64,000 nucleotides of DNA from Closterium sp. NIES-65 (GCA_948144175.1 CANXME010001998.1:62001-126000), one strand, 5' to 3'; numbered from the stretch's first letter, positions 21,024 through 34,095 are shown. Made by a program: numbers and translations. Notes: generated from the sequence alone by a model not told the origin.

Positions 21024-23075
21024 TGTTAGAGACTAAGCACGATTCTAGAACGTTTAGGGGCCGAAATAACTCAAAATCGTTGGCTTAGAATTCTTGACCG
21101 AACTGTCAACTATACAAGAAACGCTTTTGACAAAAAACGCAACGTTATAAGATAACTACTACAACGGGAGCTAGACTACGGGCTAGGCACTGGTGCTCGT
21201 GTGATCTCTGCGTTCGTTAGTCCTTAGTCGTTTTCTTAGTGCACACACTGCTTGCTAGTTCACGGGGAGAATAGGCAAGAGTTTCAGTAGAGAATGTTGA
21301 CAACAATGGTACAATGAACTTGGCATGGCAAGACTACATCAGAACTAGCATTCAGGTTGGTCAACTGCCAGCGCAGCATGGTCGACCGCGTTCCAGCACG
21401 ACTTGGTCGACCGCGCTCCAGCAGTGCAAAGTCGACGGCGTACCAACATCGCAGGTTGACGGCATGCCAGCATTGCTCCCGCAGAACAGCAGCGCACCCA
21501 CTTCGCAGGTGCTCACAGATGATTGGCGGGCTGAGCCTCGTCACCTGCACAATGCACACACCAAGTCATCCTCGTGCTGACGACTCCACCTGATCCGCCA
21601 TGTCGACCTCGGGATACCACCACCAAGGTCGGGCTCGCCAACTTCGCCTGGGCAACCGTCGCACTTCTCCGCAGAACCTCGACACCCAGGTAACCTGGTC
21701 GACCGGGCAACCACGTCGACTAGCTGCTCCCGTATGTGCCCGTCGACCTCCCATGTCGACGACCAACCCAAGTCGACCTCACCAGGTCGACCACGCCCCT
21801 GGTCGACCAGTTCTAGGTCGACGTCACTCCTGGTCGACCAGCTCCACGTCGACCAGCACTCCTGGTCGACCAACTCCAAGTCGACCATCGGAGTTGTGAG
21901 CTGACCACTCAAGTCGGCTACCCGAAGTCGGCGTCACCAAGTTGACACCCTGCTACTCGACGCCCAACTTCTCAGCGTCCTGAGTCGAGGTCGACGTCGG
22001 CCCTTCCTTCGTCGACCACCAGGTCTGGTCGACCACCAGGTCGACATCGCGCCTGGCCGACCAACCACCAGGTCGACTAGCAGGTCGTTCAGCCGACCAC
22101 CCGAGTCGGCTACCCCGAGTTGGCGTCACCAAGTCGACGCGCCCCGCAGGTCGACTTCCTAGGTCGACCTCCCTTAGTTCGGCGCCACTATGAAGTCGGC
22201 GCCCATGCAGTGGCCCCCGTACAGGTCGACCTCCTCGTCAACCAGCTCGCCCACTGCTGCAGGTCGGCTGCTCCCCTCACACCCGACCATGAAGTCGGCT
22301 CCGCAAAAGCGCAGACGGGGCCAACACACAACTCTCGTTGACAATAACTCCACCATTGTCGGATATGTTGTAGCCCTAGAACGTAGCTACCATTCCCAAG
22401 TTGAATCGTATTAAGATGTGAAGTAAATCTCGAGTTATCGATTTCGGTGCAGTGGGGGTATGCTGCCATTGAAACTTAACTCAAACACAATAGTTCACAC
22501 AAGTCTCACAAAAAGCATTAGAGTAGCTAGAAACCAGGTAGGGAAAGAATAAGGAGGACGAGAGAGAAGGGCCCAAACGAGTCCCCAACTAAGGAAAACC
22601 CCATAAGCACAAAGATTCCCTCCCAATAGGAACCCAACTTTGACATTTGTCACTTTCCCAACCTCCACAATCCACCTCACCCAAGTTGGCCACACTTGCC
22701 AACCCAATTTGGTTTCTCCCAACCACTTGGCATCATCTACAGTGATGGGGACGAATTTCGTAACTCCCAAACTTTCGTAACCCCATATTGAGTCACTTCA
22801 CAACTTCCCAAAGTCGTCGCATCACAAACAAAATTTTGAACGATCATAACTTTCTCGTTCTTGCTCCGATCGCGGCGATCTTTTGTTCGTCTGAAAGCTC
22901 TTGAGAAAAGAAGTCATTTCCAATATCTGCTCAAGCAAATTATCATTCACACGCACTCAGAGAATCCAAACAACACGGAACACAATTTCTTGCACATCTC
23001 ACACCACGCATGCAAGGCACAAACATATGATGGGAGGCAGATAGACGTGAATGCAAATGATAGCATCACATAACA
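21024..23075. mobile_element. Element G: 2,052-bp insertion in F, coding-less
   Basis: Perfect target duplication TCCCT (21019-21023 and 23076-23080) and termini TGTTA...TAACA prove a transposed unit. I find no gag or pol and no internal LTR pair. The middle (21378-22260) is packed with GTCGAC words and the right third is AT-richer with long non-repetitive sequence. A large solo LTR or a non-autonomous LTR element fits best. Orientation is not determined. Confidence 0.82.
21378..22260. repeat. Dense GTCGAC motif array in element G
   Basis: The palindrome GTCGAC, often as GGTCGACC, occurs more than twenty times in under 900 bp, at irregular spacing; chance expectation is well under one. Element H LTRs show the same enrichment at lower density. 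Confidence 0.88.
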
Positions 23076-23080
23076 TCCCT

Positions 23081-24501
23081 TGTCTTTCACGCTGGACTCT
23101 AGCGCGTCGCAGTATTTCTTCCGCAACCACACGACCCTCACACCACTCCTTGCTCCGATTCTGGTAGCTCTGGCTGATCCTTCTTCAAGACCAGCCGTTG
23201 CGTGCAGCTCCACCACCCTCCCATGCCCTGTGGTCCCCACTAGTGTCCTGCGCAGCCTCCACATCCCCTCGTTCACTCGGAACTTGGTAGGTGCTAGATA
23301 CCTCCAGGACGGGGGGATCACGGTTACCTTTGTAGGGGGTGGGAGGACTGCAGTCTGTACAGACGCTGCTACATGTGTTGTTCTGGCCACGTTCACCAGG
23401 GAGCCCCGCTCCGGTCTCTACGTTCTCCACTCCGAGCGCTCCACGGTTGCTTCCTCTGCTCCGGTCGTTGCGTCCCCTCCGGTCCCAGTGTCTAGTCAGG
23501 TTCCTATGTCTGGTCAGGTGGTGGTGTCTAGTCAGGTTGCTGCGTCTTTCTCTTGTCGGTCCCTAGCCCACCCGGCCGTCTTGTGGTACCACCGCCTTGG
23601 CCATCTGTCGCTCCCCCCCTCGCTTGCTCCACCTTGCACTCCTTGCGTCGACGGCCGCCTGCGCGCCACTCCCCACTCTTCCTCCCTTTGTCCAACCACT
23701 GCTCCCTTCCAGACTCTCCACTTGGACGTCTGTGGCCCTGCCCCTATGCTGGGACCTAAGAGGGAGCGCTACTTTCTAGTGGTCGTTGACGACTACTCCA
23801 AGTACACCACGGTGTTTCCTCTCACGAAGAAGTCCGAGGTGACTTCTACGCTGATCCAGCGGCTTCTGGCCACTGAGGGCACTCGTGTTAGTCGTACCCG
23901 TTGTCTCCACTCCGACCGTGGGGGTGAGTTTAGCTCTGGCGTCATTGCTACGTTCTGCGGCGAGCAAGGCATCAGACAATCCTGGACGCTGCTGGAAACC
24001 CCACAGCAGAATGGGGTTGCTGAGCACCGCATTGGCTTGGTCATGGACATCGCCCGCACATCCATGATCCATGCCTGTGCGCCCCATTTTCTGTGGCCCT
24101 GCGTGCTTCGCTACGCCGCGCACCAGCTGAACTTCCAGACACGTGTCTCGCAGCCAGAGGTTTCACCGACCTTTCTTTGGACCGGGTCCCCTGGTGTTGG
24201 GTCGGTCATTCGTGTCTAGGGCTGCCTTGCGCTTGTCTGCGACACCTCTGCGGACAAGATCTCGGCTCGCATCATCCCCTGTGTCCTCCTTGGTTTCCCG
24301 GTGGGCTCTCCCGATGAATCCTTTTACCACCTGCCCTCCACCAGTTTCTCGACTCCCGTGACGTCCGGTTTGATGAGACTGTATCCTACTACACCCGGTA
24401 CCTCTATCAAGGTCTCCCGGCTCCCCCTCCCCCCCTCTTCCTTGCACCCTCTCCTCCCCCTGCTCACGCTCCTCTAGTACCCCCGCCCCCCCCCTAGTCC
24501 T
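23081..24501 (+). pseudogene. Element F protease and integrase
   Basis: Starts inside the protease, SFTLDSSASQYFFRN, where the catalytic DSG is DSS, so the protease is probably dead. The pre-integrase domain follows (LWYHRLGHLSLPP ... CTPCVDGRLRA) with its His and Cys residues, then the core: TLHLDVCGPAPM, YFLVVVDDYSKY, LHSDRGGEFSSG, TPQQNGVAEHRIG. The 379-codon frame ends at TAG 24217-24219, where A, J and K have the Trp of FRVWGS. Beyond it the frame decays (CVLLGFPVGSPDESFYHLP) to the insertion of E. Confidence 0.92.
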
Positions 24502-24999
24502 TGATGGATTGGAGAGCGTACAAGAGATTAAGTCCGCCGACTTCGACGGAATATTTCGTGCAGCTCACGTGACCTTAAACTATGAGCAGGTACGCGTTGG
24601 AACGGTCTTAATCTCTACTTTCCAGAATAGTAACGCACGCTTTCAACTAAGATCTAGGCCAATCGCTATCGCGATTTAAGTGCGACAGTGTATTCTGGCG
24701 GAATTAGTAGGCAGCCATGGATTAGACCAAAAGACTAGCTTTAGCAAGAGTTCAGATCTGAAAAGTGACGAGTTGTTCAAACCCTACCAACCCAACCCTC
24801 GCCCTACAACAATCCCCAACAACCCAAAGTGCTAAACTAGCAACACCAAAGGTGTTGTAGTGAATAGCAAAGGTTTGTTGGTGCTTGTTGGGTGCGAGAT
24901 CAATACCAGCCCGCAACAAGTCTAACCACCACATTTTGCCCAAACCCTTAGCCCACAACCAGCTAGAGCAAAATACCACAACCACCTACACAATCAACA
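24502..24999 (-). repeat. 3' LTR of element E
   Basis: 498 bp; plus strand starts TGATGGA and ends ATCAACA. It lacks a short block (AAGCGCGTGAATC-like) present in the other copy. Confidence 0.93.
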
Positions 25000-25012
25000 C
25001 TCCCCCTTGCTC
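25000..25012 (-). other. Polypurine tract of element E
   Basis: Minus-strand GCAAGGGGGAG directly before the 3' LTR, the expected plus-strand primer. Confidence 0.85.
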
Positions 25013-25049
25013 GTGCTGGAGTTGGCTGAACACCACTGGGCAAAATCCT

Positions 25050-28000
25050 TCACTTCACTCCCCCTTGCCCAGGGAAGGGCGCCATCCACAGCATGAGGTC
25101 GTCAATGCAGAGAAGCACCAGTCCTCCCACATCCTGCTCAGGCACCATGCTGACATGGGGCTGCATCCCCATCAAGGACATGCACACACCATGCCGCTCA
25201 AAAGGGAGGGGTTTGGTGAGTATATCTGCTGCTTGACGGTTGGTGGGGCACCACCGGAGGATCACCTCGCCGCACGCCACCATCTCCCTGATGAAATGCC
25301 ACCGAACCTGCATGTGCTTGGTGCGGCCATGCAAGCATGCATTCTGTGCAAGGGCAATGGCAGACTGATTGTCCACAAACACAGGCACACCAGCAGCAAT
25401 TTCATGCCCAAACTCCCCAAACAAACGCTTCAGCCACACACCCTCCTGAATGCACTGACACAGACTGATGTACTCACTCTCAGTGGTGGAAAATGCAACC
25501 ACCGGCTGCCTCTTGCTCTGCCAAGAGATGGCTGCACCATTGAGGCAATATACATAGCCGGTGTGACTCTTGCGATCAGCTGAATCTCCAGCATAATCAG
25601 CATCACTAAAGCCCACCACCTCGACCTGAGGCTTGCTGTGTGCGGGGTAGAAGATACCTGACTTGACACAACCTTTCAAGTACCTTAGCACTCTCTTAGC
25701 AGCCTGCAGGTGAAATGCATTGGGACAAGACACAACCTTGGACAGCTGTGACACTGCATAAGCAATCTGCGGCTGTGTGGTCGTGCTTGCATACATGAGA
25801 GACCCCACAATGCTTTGATAGAGCCGGACCAGCTCATCTCTCAGCAAGGGCTCCTCAGCATGTGCATGCACGTCGAACCCTGCGAGGAGAGGGGTACGCA
25901 CGAGGTTAGCCTCTGAAAGCCCGAAGGACTCAAGCATGTTGAGAATGTACCTCTCCTGATGAATCAAGATGCCACTCTCATCACGCTCAATCTGCACCCC
26001 CAAATAGTACTTAGCCTCCCCCAAGTCCTTCATGCGGAAACGAGAGGACAAGAGACCCTTCACCTCGTCCAGAAAGACCATGCTCGAAGACATGAGCAGA
26101 ATGTCATCCACATAGAGGTAAAGGGACAGCCAGCCCTCATGCCTCACCAAGTGGTACAAGGCGGGATCACACTCCGACCTCTCAAACCCAAAATCCATCA
26201 GCGCCTCATCAAACTTGAGGTACCACTGCCTTGGAGCTTGCTTTAGCCCATAGATTGATTTCTTGAGTCGGCAAACTCTGCCGGACCCATCATCAAAACC
26301 AGGTGGCTGCCTCATGTAAAGCTCCTCCTTCAAGACCCCATGAAGATAGGCGGTGGTCACATCCATGTGATGGATGTGCGACCCCGAGGATGCTGCCATC
26401 CCAAGGGAACCTCTCAGGGTGGTAGGTTTACCCACCGGGGTATATACCTGATCATAGTGAACGCCTCGTGTTTGAGTGTTCCCCATGGCCACCAACCTGG
26501 ACTTAGGCCTCTCAATACTCCCATCAGCCATGTGCTTATACTTCCACACCCACTGACACCTCAAGACCTCCATTCCAGGTGGCACACAAGCTGGATCAAC
26601 CAGCTCAAAAGACTCGTTCACCCTATGAGACTCAAGCTCCTCACGCATGGACTCGACCCACTCAGGACAGGACAAGGCCTCCTTGACCGACTTAGGCTCA
26701 TGCAGTTGATTTATGAGACAGAAATCAAGCCCAAGCTCACCCCCCTGAGCATCCACAAGCATGCACTCCTCCATATCATGCACCTCATGATCATGCATGC
26801 AAGCATACTGTGCACTTGGTGTGAACCTTTCGGGTGGCCGGGAGATGCGTGTGGTGCGGCACAGAGGTGATGCCTCCCCCTGCTCCAAACTTTGCAGCTT
26901 CTCCTTCCAAGTCACTCTCTTAATGGGGGACCGTGGTGACTTGGACAGCTGCTGCTGCAGTATTTGCTGCCACCTACCCACAGGAACAGGTGGTGTATGC
27001 TCCTGTGGTGGCTGCTGCGGCTTCTCTTGTTGCTGCTGCTGCCCCTGTGGCTGCTCCGGGTCATGGGCTGGTGCGTTAGGGTCAGGGGTAGAACCAGCAG
27101 TTGGTGACTCCTCATGGTGAGGTGCAGCTGCCTTTTGTTCCTCTTGCTGCTCCTCTACCTCCTCTCCAGGGTCCTCCCATGCCCCCTCAAAGATGGAAGA
27201 GGTGTAGGGATCCTGAAGGGAGTTCCCAACTGTACTAGCACCATGCTCTTTCCACCCCTTATAGCTCAGCCCCTCGTGGAAAACCACATCCCTGCTTTCC
27301 ACCACCCGCTGATCCGCCACACTCCACAACATCCAAGCTTTGCTCCTCTCCGACACCCCAAGAAAAATGCCCCATTGTGCCTTAGGATCCAGCTTCCTCC
27401 GTTGCTGGTCGGGCACTTTGTACTGCGCCATGCACCCCCACACTCGTGCCATGGACACACTAGGCACCTTCCTGGTCCACATGAAGTAAGGGCTCTTGCC
27501 CCCTAGCCCCTTGCTGCCCATTCTGTTCTTAACCCAGTTGGCATATTGCACTGCTGCCCCCCACCAAGTATGGTCCAGCTACGCATGAGCAAGCATGGCT
27601 CGGGCAAGGTCAATGAGGGTCCGGTTTAGCCGCTCCGCTGCCCGATTTTGCTGCGGCGTGTAGGCGACTGAAAGCTGGTGAGTGATGCCCTTGTCTTCAA
27701 GGAAAGACTCCAGATCCTTCCCCATGTACTCCCCACCCCGATCGGACCTAAGTATTTTCACCTTGGCCCCGGCTTCCCTCTCCGCATAGCGTATCCAACG
27801 CTTGAACACCTTGGCCACCTCATCCTTGGCTTTCACCAAGGTAACCCAACTTAGGCGGCTGAAGTCATCCAAGAAGGTGATGAAGTATTTGCTGCCCTTC
27901 TCCCTATCCGGTGTTTGCATGGGGCCACACACATCCGTGTGCACCAACTCAAGAGGTGCGGAGGCTCTAGTGGTGGAGGTAGGGAAAGAGGTCCTTGGCA

Positions 28001-29717
28001 GCTTCCCGGTCGTGCAATCAGGGCACTTGCTTAGATGCCCACCACCCTCCTTGATCTCCACACCCTTCAGCTCCCCCTTCTTCACACACTCCACAAGTTG
28101 CTGCCTTCCTGCATGCCCCATGCGTAGGTGCAGCAAATCTGTCGTCACCTGCTCCACGTCCCTCCAACGGCTGCTACAAGCGGCTTCCTCGGCTTCAACT
28201 CCATGTGCCCTCTCCACGTGAGGCACACAAACTGGAACAAGGTATAGGCCCTTCTCTAATTTGGCCTCCATCTCCACAGCTCCACCCTTGCGAACGGTGC
28301 CACCTTCCATGGTGAAGGTGCATATGTATTCTTGCCTCGCAAGTTGAGAGCATGAGAGAAGGTTGGCTGCCAAATCAGGAACATGAAGCACACCCTTCAC
28401 ATTCAGCACCTCCCCCTCCTTCCCCATGACGGTGATGGTGCCGATGCCGATTGCTTGCAGCGTATCTCCGCTCCCCACAATCACATTTCTGGAGTTAGGT
28501 GGGAGGGAGTGATAAGTGGTGAAGAGGTCGCGCCGAGGTACCATTCCACAGGTTGCTCCAGAGTCTAGAATGAGCTGATTGGGGTCAGCCAACGTACGAC
28601 CAGCAAGCGCCGTCTCCTTCTCTAAGGATAAGAAGGAGAAGCCATCATCCGATAAGTCCTCCTTTCCCTTCTTATCCTCGTTTGCCGCCGCTGCTGCCGC
28701 TTTCTCTTTGCTGCCCTTCTTGTTCCATGCTCCGTTCTTCATCCTCCTCTCCACCCACTCAGGCCTAGTGACAGGTGGAGCCTCTCCTGGGTACCCTTGA
28801 GGCTTCCACCCATCTGGTCGACTCCAGCACTCCTTCCAAGAGTGCTTCCGGTTGCATCCAGGGACGAGGCACTTGTCGAGCTCCTTCTTCTTCCCCCCAC
28901 CTCTGTGCCGCTGCTGGTATTTCTTAGAGGCAACCCTATCACCTGCCCCCATTCCCCCTTCAACTCCTCTACCAGCATCACGCTTGCGAGCCTCATCAGA
29001 AACCAACACCTCCCATATCCAGGCCTTGGTCCATTTCTGCTGCTCTAGGTGAAGGTATTGTAGTAGAGCCTCGTTTGCTTCTTGGTCCAGCCCCTAGAGT
29101 GCGGTGTAGATGATCTCCTTCTCATCTACTTCATAGTTCAGCTCCTCCAATGCCCTCACATACTCATCCACCCTCTGGAGGTACTGCACCATGGTCTCCC
29201 CATCGCCATAGTTGCGTTCCATGGTGTAGAACCGCTTCCTCCAGGTGAGTATGCTTAACAACCCTTTTTGCAAATGTCGAACTTGAACTCTCTTCCATGC
29301 TAGTGCAGCTGCTCCTTGCTTGCCCTTCAGGTCAATCAGCATGTTTAGGAGCTCTAGTTGGCCTTCCAAGGCCCAACACAGGTACTGGAACGCTTGCTTG
29401 TCCTTGCGGTCCCATGCTTCTTGTGCCTTAAGAAGCTCCTCTGTACTAAGCCGTTGCCTTCCGGTTCGCGGTGCTGCTGGTCCACCTCCACTTCCCTCAG
29501 TTATGGATGAGCTAGAGGCTCCCCCAGCCCCTTCTCTTACTTGGCTAGAGACTCCAGTAGATGCCTTTCCTTCATCAGCTTCAAGTCTTCGCTCGGATCC
29601 CTCCAAAACGCCTTCTAGGTCTTTGATACCTAGCCAAAGCGTAAACTGGAACCGCCATAGCGAAAAATCCGAGCCGGTGAACCTAGGAGGGCCATCTAAT
29701 TTCTGGGCCATAACCAA
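25050..29717 (-). pseudogene. Element E Gag-Pol polyprotein with two in-frame TAGs
   Basis: One frame from ATG at 29717 to TGA at 25050. Gag: KLDGPPRFTGSDFSLWRFQ, then (after TAG 29094-29096) a zinc knuckle C-x4-C-x3-H-x4-C (CLVPGCNRKHSWKEC). Protease: LILDSGATCGM. Pre-integrase: LLHLRMGHAG ... CPDCTTGKLP. Integrase: VHTDVCGPM, SDRGGEYMG, PQQNRAAERLNRTL; TAG 27579-27581 falls just after LARAMLAHA. RT: WVWKYKHMADGS, MDVTTAYLHG, IYGLKQAPRQWY, YVDDILLM. RNase H: SDADYAGD, TESEYISL, VDNQSAIAL, ADILTKPLP. All catalytic motifs are present. Only the two TAGs separate it from a full polyprotein, so either they are recent lesions or they are read through. Confidence 0.95.
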
Positions 29718-29786
29718 CCCTAGATCTGGAGATTCTTAAGCCAATTCGTAATATGATAATAGGAGGGAATGTCGCAGGCCTAACCA

Positions 29787-29798
29787 GCTCTGATACCA
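29787..29798 (-). other. Primer binding site of element E
   Basis: Minus-strand TGGTATCAGAGC, one base from the 5' LTR, followed by TGGTTAGG. Perfect 12-base initiator-Met site. Confidence 0.92.
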
Positions 29799-29799
29799 C

Positions 29800-30309
29800 T
29801 GATGGAAAGCGCGTGAATCTGGAGAGCGTACAAGAGATTAAGTCCGCCGACTTCGACGGAATATTTCGTGCAGCTCACGTGACCTTAAACTATGAGCAAG
29901 TACGCGTTGGAACGGTCTTAATCTCTACTTTCTAGAATGGTAACGCACGCTTTCAACCAAGATCTAGGCCAATCGCTATCGCGATTTAAGTGCGACAGTG
30001 TATTCTGGCGGAATTAGTAGGCAGCCATGGATTAGACCAAAAGACTAGCTTTAGCAAGAGTTCAGATCTGAAAAGTGACGAGTTGTTCAAACCCTACCAA
30101 CCCAACCCTCGCCCTACAACAATCCCCAACAACCCAAAGTGCTAAACTAGCAACACCAAAGGTGTTGTAGTGAATAGCAAAGGTTTGTTGGTGCTTGTTG
30201 GGTGCGAGATCAATACCAGCCCGCAACAAGTCTAAGCACCACATTTTGCCCAAACCCTTAGCCCACAACCAGCTAGAGCAAAATACCAGAACCACCTACA
30301 CAATCAACA
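29800..30309 (-). repeat. 5' LTR of element E
   Basis: 510 bp, TGATGGAAAG to ATCAACA on the plus strand. It would carry the element promoter. Confidence 0.93.
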
Positions 30310-30314
30310 GTCCT

Positions 30315-32990
30315 GCCTTGTCAGGTGTGTCTCACGCTACCCCTCTAACCTCGGTCTCGCGTCAAGCTGCGTCTCCCTCCCCGCAGTCCTCCTCACAATC
30401 CCCTCAGCAGCCTTTGGCACTTCCGTGACAAGTTAATGTGGACTCAGGGGGTGTTGGAGCTGGAGGTACGGCCACTGGCGGTACTCCGTCTGGGGGCGCT
30501 CGTTCGAGAGGTGCTGGAGCTGGAGGTGCTAGTTCTGAAGGTGCTGGTGGTGGAGGTGCTGGCACAGGTGGCGCTAGCTGTGGTGGTGCTGGACCAGGAG
30601 GTGCTAGTTCTGGGGGTGCTAGAGCAAGAGGTGCTGGCGCTGTAGGAGTTAGTACTGAGGAGACAGGAGACGGAGGCGCGCCTACTGCGGTTCCTACTGC
30701 GCCTCCCCTCCGCTACGACACACGTCTCCAGGCTCTTTGCCAGCTTGAGCGCGAGGAGCAGGAGCGGTTGGAGCAAGAGAGGCAGGAGCTGCAGTAGTTG
30801 GACCAGCAGCAGCAGCAGCAGCAGCCGCCACTTTAGCAGTAGCTGTTTCCTCCAGTGAGTGGCCTTCGGGCCTCTGGTCTTCGTTCCTCTCCTCCTGTCC
30901 ACTCATAGTCTCCTATCGCGTACGGTCCTACGTTTCCTCCTCCGGACACGACTCCTGCTCTTTTCTCTCCTCCTCACTCACAGTCGACTCTTCTTGCTAT
31001 CCCGCACGACTTGACCAGTCGTTGTCCTCCGCGTGCTCGGCCCTCGTCTCCTCTTGCCGACCTCCGCACTTTCTTGTTTCGTTCTAGTCCTCGTCGTTTT
31101 TTGCATGTGTCTATCCTCCCCTCACCCCCCGAGTCGTCTTTCACCATTTCCTCTCACCCTATCACTGACTAATACCATGCTGCTCGCCCTGTTGTCTCTA
31201 GTGTTCTCGCCTCTCTTGTCACCGACCCTCGTGCCTCTCCGTCGTTTGTCTCGGCTCTTACTGCCGCTGTCCCTGACTTTGCTTCCACCCGCCGTCTTGA
31301 CTACACCACGCATATGGTGGCTGCTCCACCTCCCCGTCCTCTGTCCGTCGGGGGTGAGTCTGCCCTTGGCTGTGACGGACAAGCAGTTTGAGCTAGATCT
31401 CTTAACAGCCGCTTCCCCCTCTCTCTGCGCCATGCTGCATTCCCTTGATGGAGGCCCTGACGCCCTTGACATACCGACACCTTGCACGTACAGTGGAGCA
31501 GTGTTAGGGGAGTGGGCCTCTCAGCGGAAAGCGGCTATGGACGTAGAGTTAGCGTCTTGGAGATCCACAGGCACTTATGTCGACGCAGTTCCCCCTCCTA
31601 GGGCGAACGTTTCCGATGGCATATGGCACTTCAAGGTTCGCCACTTGTGTTCCAGGCGCGCTACGTAGCTAGGGGTTTCAGTCAGCATGAGGGAGTTGAC
31701 TTCTTCCAGACCTTTGCCAAGACCCTGACGATGACTACTCTTCGGGTGTTACTGCACATAGCAGCACAGCAAGACTACGAGCTGCACTCCCTCGACTTCT
31801 CCACTACGTTTCTCCAGGGCCGCCTACACGAGGAGATCTTGCTGCGCCGTCCTCCCGGCTTCACTGACACCTTCCCACCTAGGACCTAGTGGAGCCTAAG
31901 GCGACCAGTCTACGGTCTCCGCCAGTCGTCCCGTGAGTGCCACGACACTCTTCGCTCCACGCTTCGTGGCCTCCAGTTTCTCCCTTCCCCTGCCGACCTG
32001 TCGGTGTTTGTTCGCGCTGGTTCCACTCCTATCGTTATACTTGTTTACGTCGACGACTTCGTATTTACTACAACGAACAGGGCAGCTCTGACGAAGGTGA
32101 AGTCTAAACTGCAGAAGAGACATACGTGCACTGACCTCGGTGAACTGCAGCACTACCTTAGCCTGCAGATAACCAGGGACAGAGCTGCTCGCACCATCAC
32201 ACTGACTTAGTCAGCAGGTCCTTCAGCGGTTTGAGTTTCAGTTCTCCACCACAGAGCCCACTCCTCTTGCCGTTGACCACCGACTCACTGGCCCTTTTCC
32301 CAACGAGGCGTTTGAGTCTGGTGGTCCTTATGAAAAGCTTGTGAGCTGCCTCGTGTACCTGATCACCTTTCCCCTCAGCGTCCTCTCTCGCTTTGTTGTG
32401 AATGGGAGACACCGTCCTATTCACTAGACAGCTGCTGTGAGGGTGGAGAAGTATCTGGCGACTATATCAAGCATGCAGCTTGTGCTTGTAGGGACACAAC
32501 CAGTTGTGGTGACCGGTCACTACGACTCTTCCTACGCTGACGACATGGAGACTCAACGTTCGACTCAGGGTTACTGCTTCAGTCTGGGTGCCGGTGCTGT
32601 GTCATGGAGGTCTACACAGTCGTCATCTATGGCTTCATCCTGTGCAGAGGCGGAGATCTATGCTGGTGCCATGGCGGCACAGGAGCTTCGCTGGTTGACC
32701 TTCTTGCTCACCGACCTTGGTGAGCGGCCTCGCTCTCCACCGACCTTGTACGCTGACAACAAGGCCATGATCCTCCTATGTCGAGAGCCTCCACTGGAGT
32801 GCATAGTGAAGCATATTGACGTGAGGTACTTCCTCCTTCGAGAGTTGCAGCGATGCGGCCAGGCACCCTTGGACTTTGTGGCCTCAGGGGCCAACACTGT
32901 CGACGTCTTCACCACAGGTTCTGTGTGCAGCTTCGGATTGTTGAGATAGGCCCTCGGTTGCTGTATAGTTGCTGTTTGGTATGCTTGTTG
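30315..32990 (+). pseudogene. Element F linker, reverse transcriptase and RNase H
   Basis: Continues F after E. The linker is Gly/Ala-rich (GGVGAGGTATGG...) then Gln-rich with several TAGs in a CAG run (30797-30905). RT: KAAMDVELASWRSTGTYVD, QARYVARGFSQHEG, LDFSTTFLQG, VYGLRQSSREC, and YVDDFVFT near 32048. RNase H: EAEIYAGAMAAQELRWL, YADNKAMILL. Stops at 31887 (PPRT*WSLRRPVY) and 32208 (TITLT*S) fall where K has Gln; TAG at 32425 falls where copia elements usually have Trp before the AA of the RNase H connection. A frameshift lies near 31620. Defective. Confidence 0.9.
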
Positions 32991-33045
32991 TGCTTTGCTA
33001 TATATCCTAGCAAACTCTTGAACTGGCCTTCTGGCCGCTTGTTTG
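32991..33045 (+). other. Element F 3' tail, left part
   Basis: GAACTGGCCTTCTGGCCGCTTG matches the start of the conserved 3' noncoding block; it stops at the GTTTG duplication of H and resumes at 58835. Confidence 0.8.
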
Positions 33046-34095
33046 TGTTAACGGGAGTGGAGTGTTAGGCCCGCCCTTGCTTGGGCAACGTCGACAACTT
33101 GGTCGAAGTTCACAGTGAAGGAGCTGCTCGAAGGGCTTTGTCGAGCTCCAGGGGATCACTGTGGTGTTGTCGTCAACCAGGAGTGTTTGACGGCCTTCTT
33201 CTACGGGGAAGGTCAACGAGGTGGCTGTCGACTTGCACAAGACTGTCACGGGGCTGGAGCCATCGATTAGGGAGCTCGACAGCTGTAGCTAACTGGGCTG
33301 GGCGATGGATGGGCCATCGACCAGGAGTGGCAGTTCGACCTGACAAGTGAGCAGCGGTCAACGCGGGGAGCTTGGCGACAACAGCTGATAGTTCTGGTCG
33401 ACGGAAGGGGTCTGTCGACAAGAGGGTAGCTCGACAAGAGCTGTGGATGACCAGAGGCACCCGGTGTTCAACCAGAAGCACCTGGTGGTCGACCGGAGGC
33501 ACCTGGTGGTCGACCAGAGCACTTGGTGGTCAACCAAGTCAACCGCGTAACCTGCTCGACGAGTTTTGCGAAGGCACACGAACGTCGTCGAGGTCGCGAT
33601 GGCGAAGGTGACTCGGTTTGGTATCCCGAAGTCGATGTGGCTCGTTAGGTATGGACGACAGCCGACGGATGCACAACGAGGCAGGTCGGGCCAATTGTCT
33701 GCGCGCACCTGCGAGCGTTTGCACTGCTGTCTTCTACGGGGCAACATTGGACAACCGCTCTATTGCAGCGTTGGCACGCCGTCGACCTGCTACGTTGGCA
33801 GGTCGCCCTTCTGCAGTGCTTGCGCGGCTCCTCTACGCAACGCTGGCAGGCGGTCGACCAAGCTGTGCTGGCGGTCGACCAGGCTAGCTGCAGGGCTGCT
33901 AGGTGCCTGATGTAGTCATTCTTGTCATTGTGAACTCAATTTTTATGTAATTTCGACTTAGCTAGTGAAACTCTTGCCAACTTCTCCCGTGAATATGCAA
34001 ATGCTAAGGAGCGCAAGCAAAGCTACGATCACTCTCATTAGTTTGTGCCAACCCTTGTAGTCTAGCTCACTACCTTTGTCGAGTGACTCTCCGCA
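33046..34095 (+). repeat. 5' LTR of element H
   Basis: 1,050 bp, TGTTAACGGG at the start and CTCCGCA at the end. Contains repeated GGTCGACC words and GGCACCTGGTGGTCGACC-type units near 33470-33540. Confidence 0.92.

Larger units (their letters stand above)
24502..30309 (-). mobile_element. Element E: near-intact copia retrotransposon in F
   Basis: LTRs at 24502-24999 (3') and 29800-30309 (5'), perfect duplication GTCCT (24497-24501 and 30310-30314), initiator-Met primer site and polypurine tract. The interior is one polyprotein frame of 1,556 codons broken by only two TAGs and no frameshift. The LTRs differ by about six substitutions and one 12-13 bp indel by eye. This is the best-preserved element in the window. 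Its lineage differs from A/J/K/L. Confidence 0.96.
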
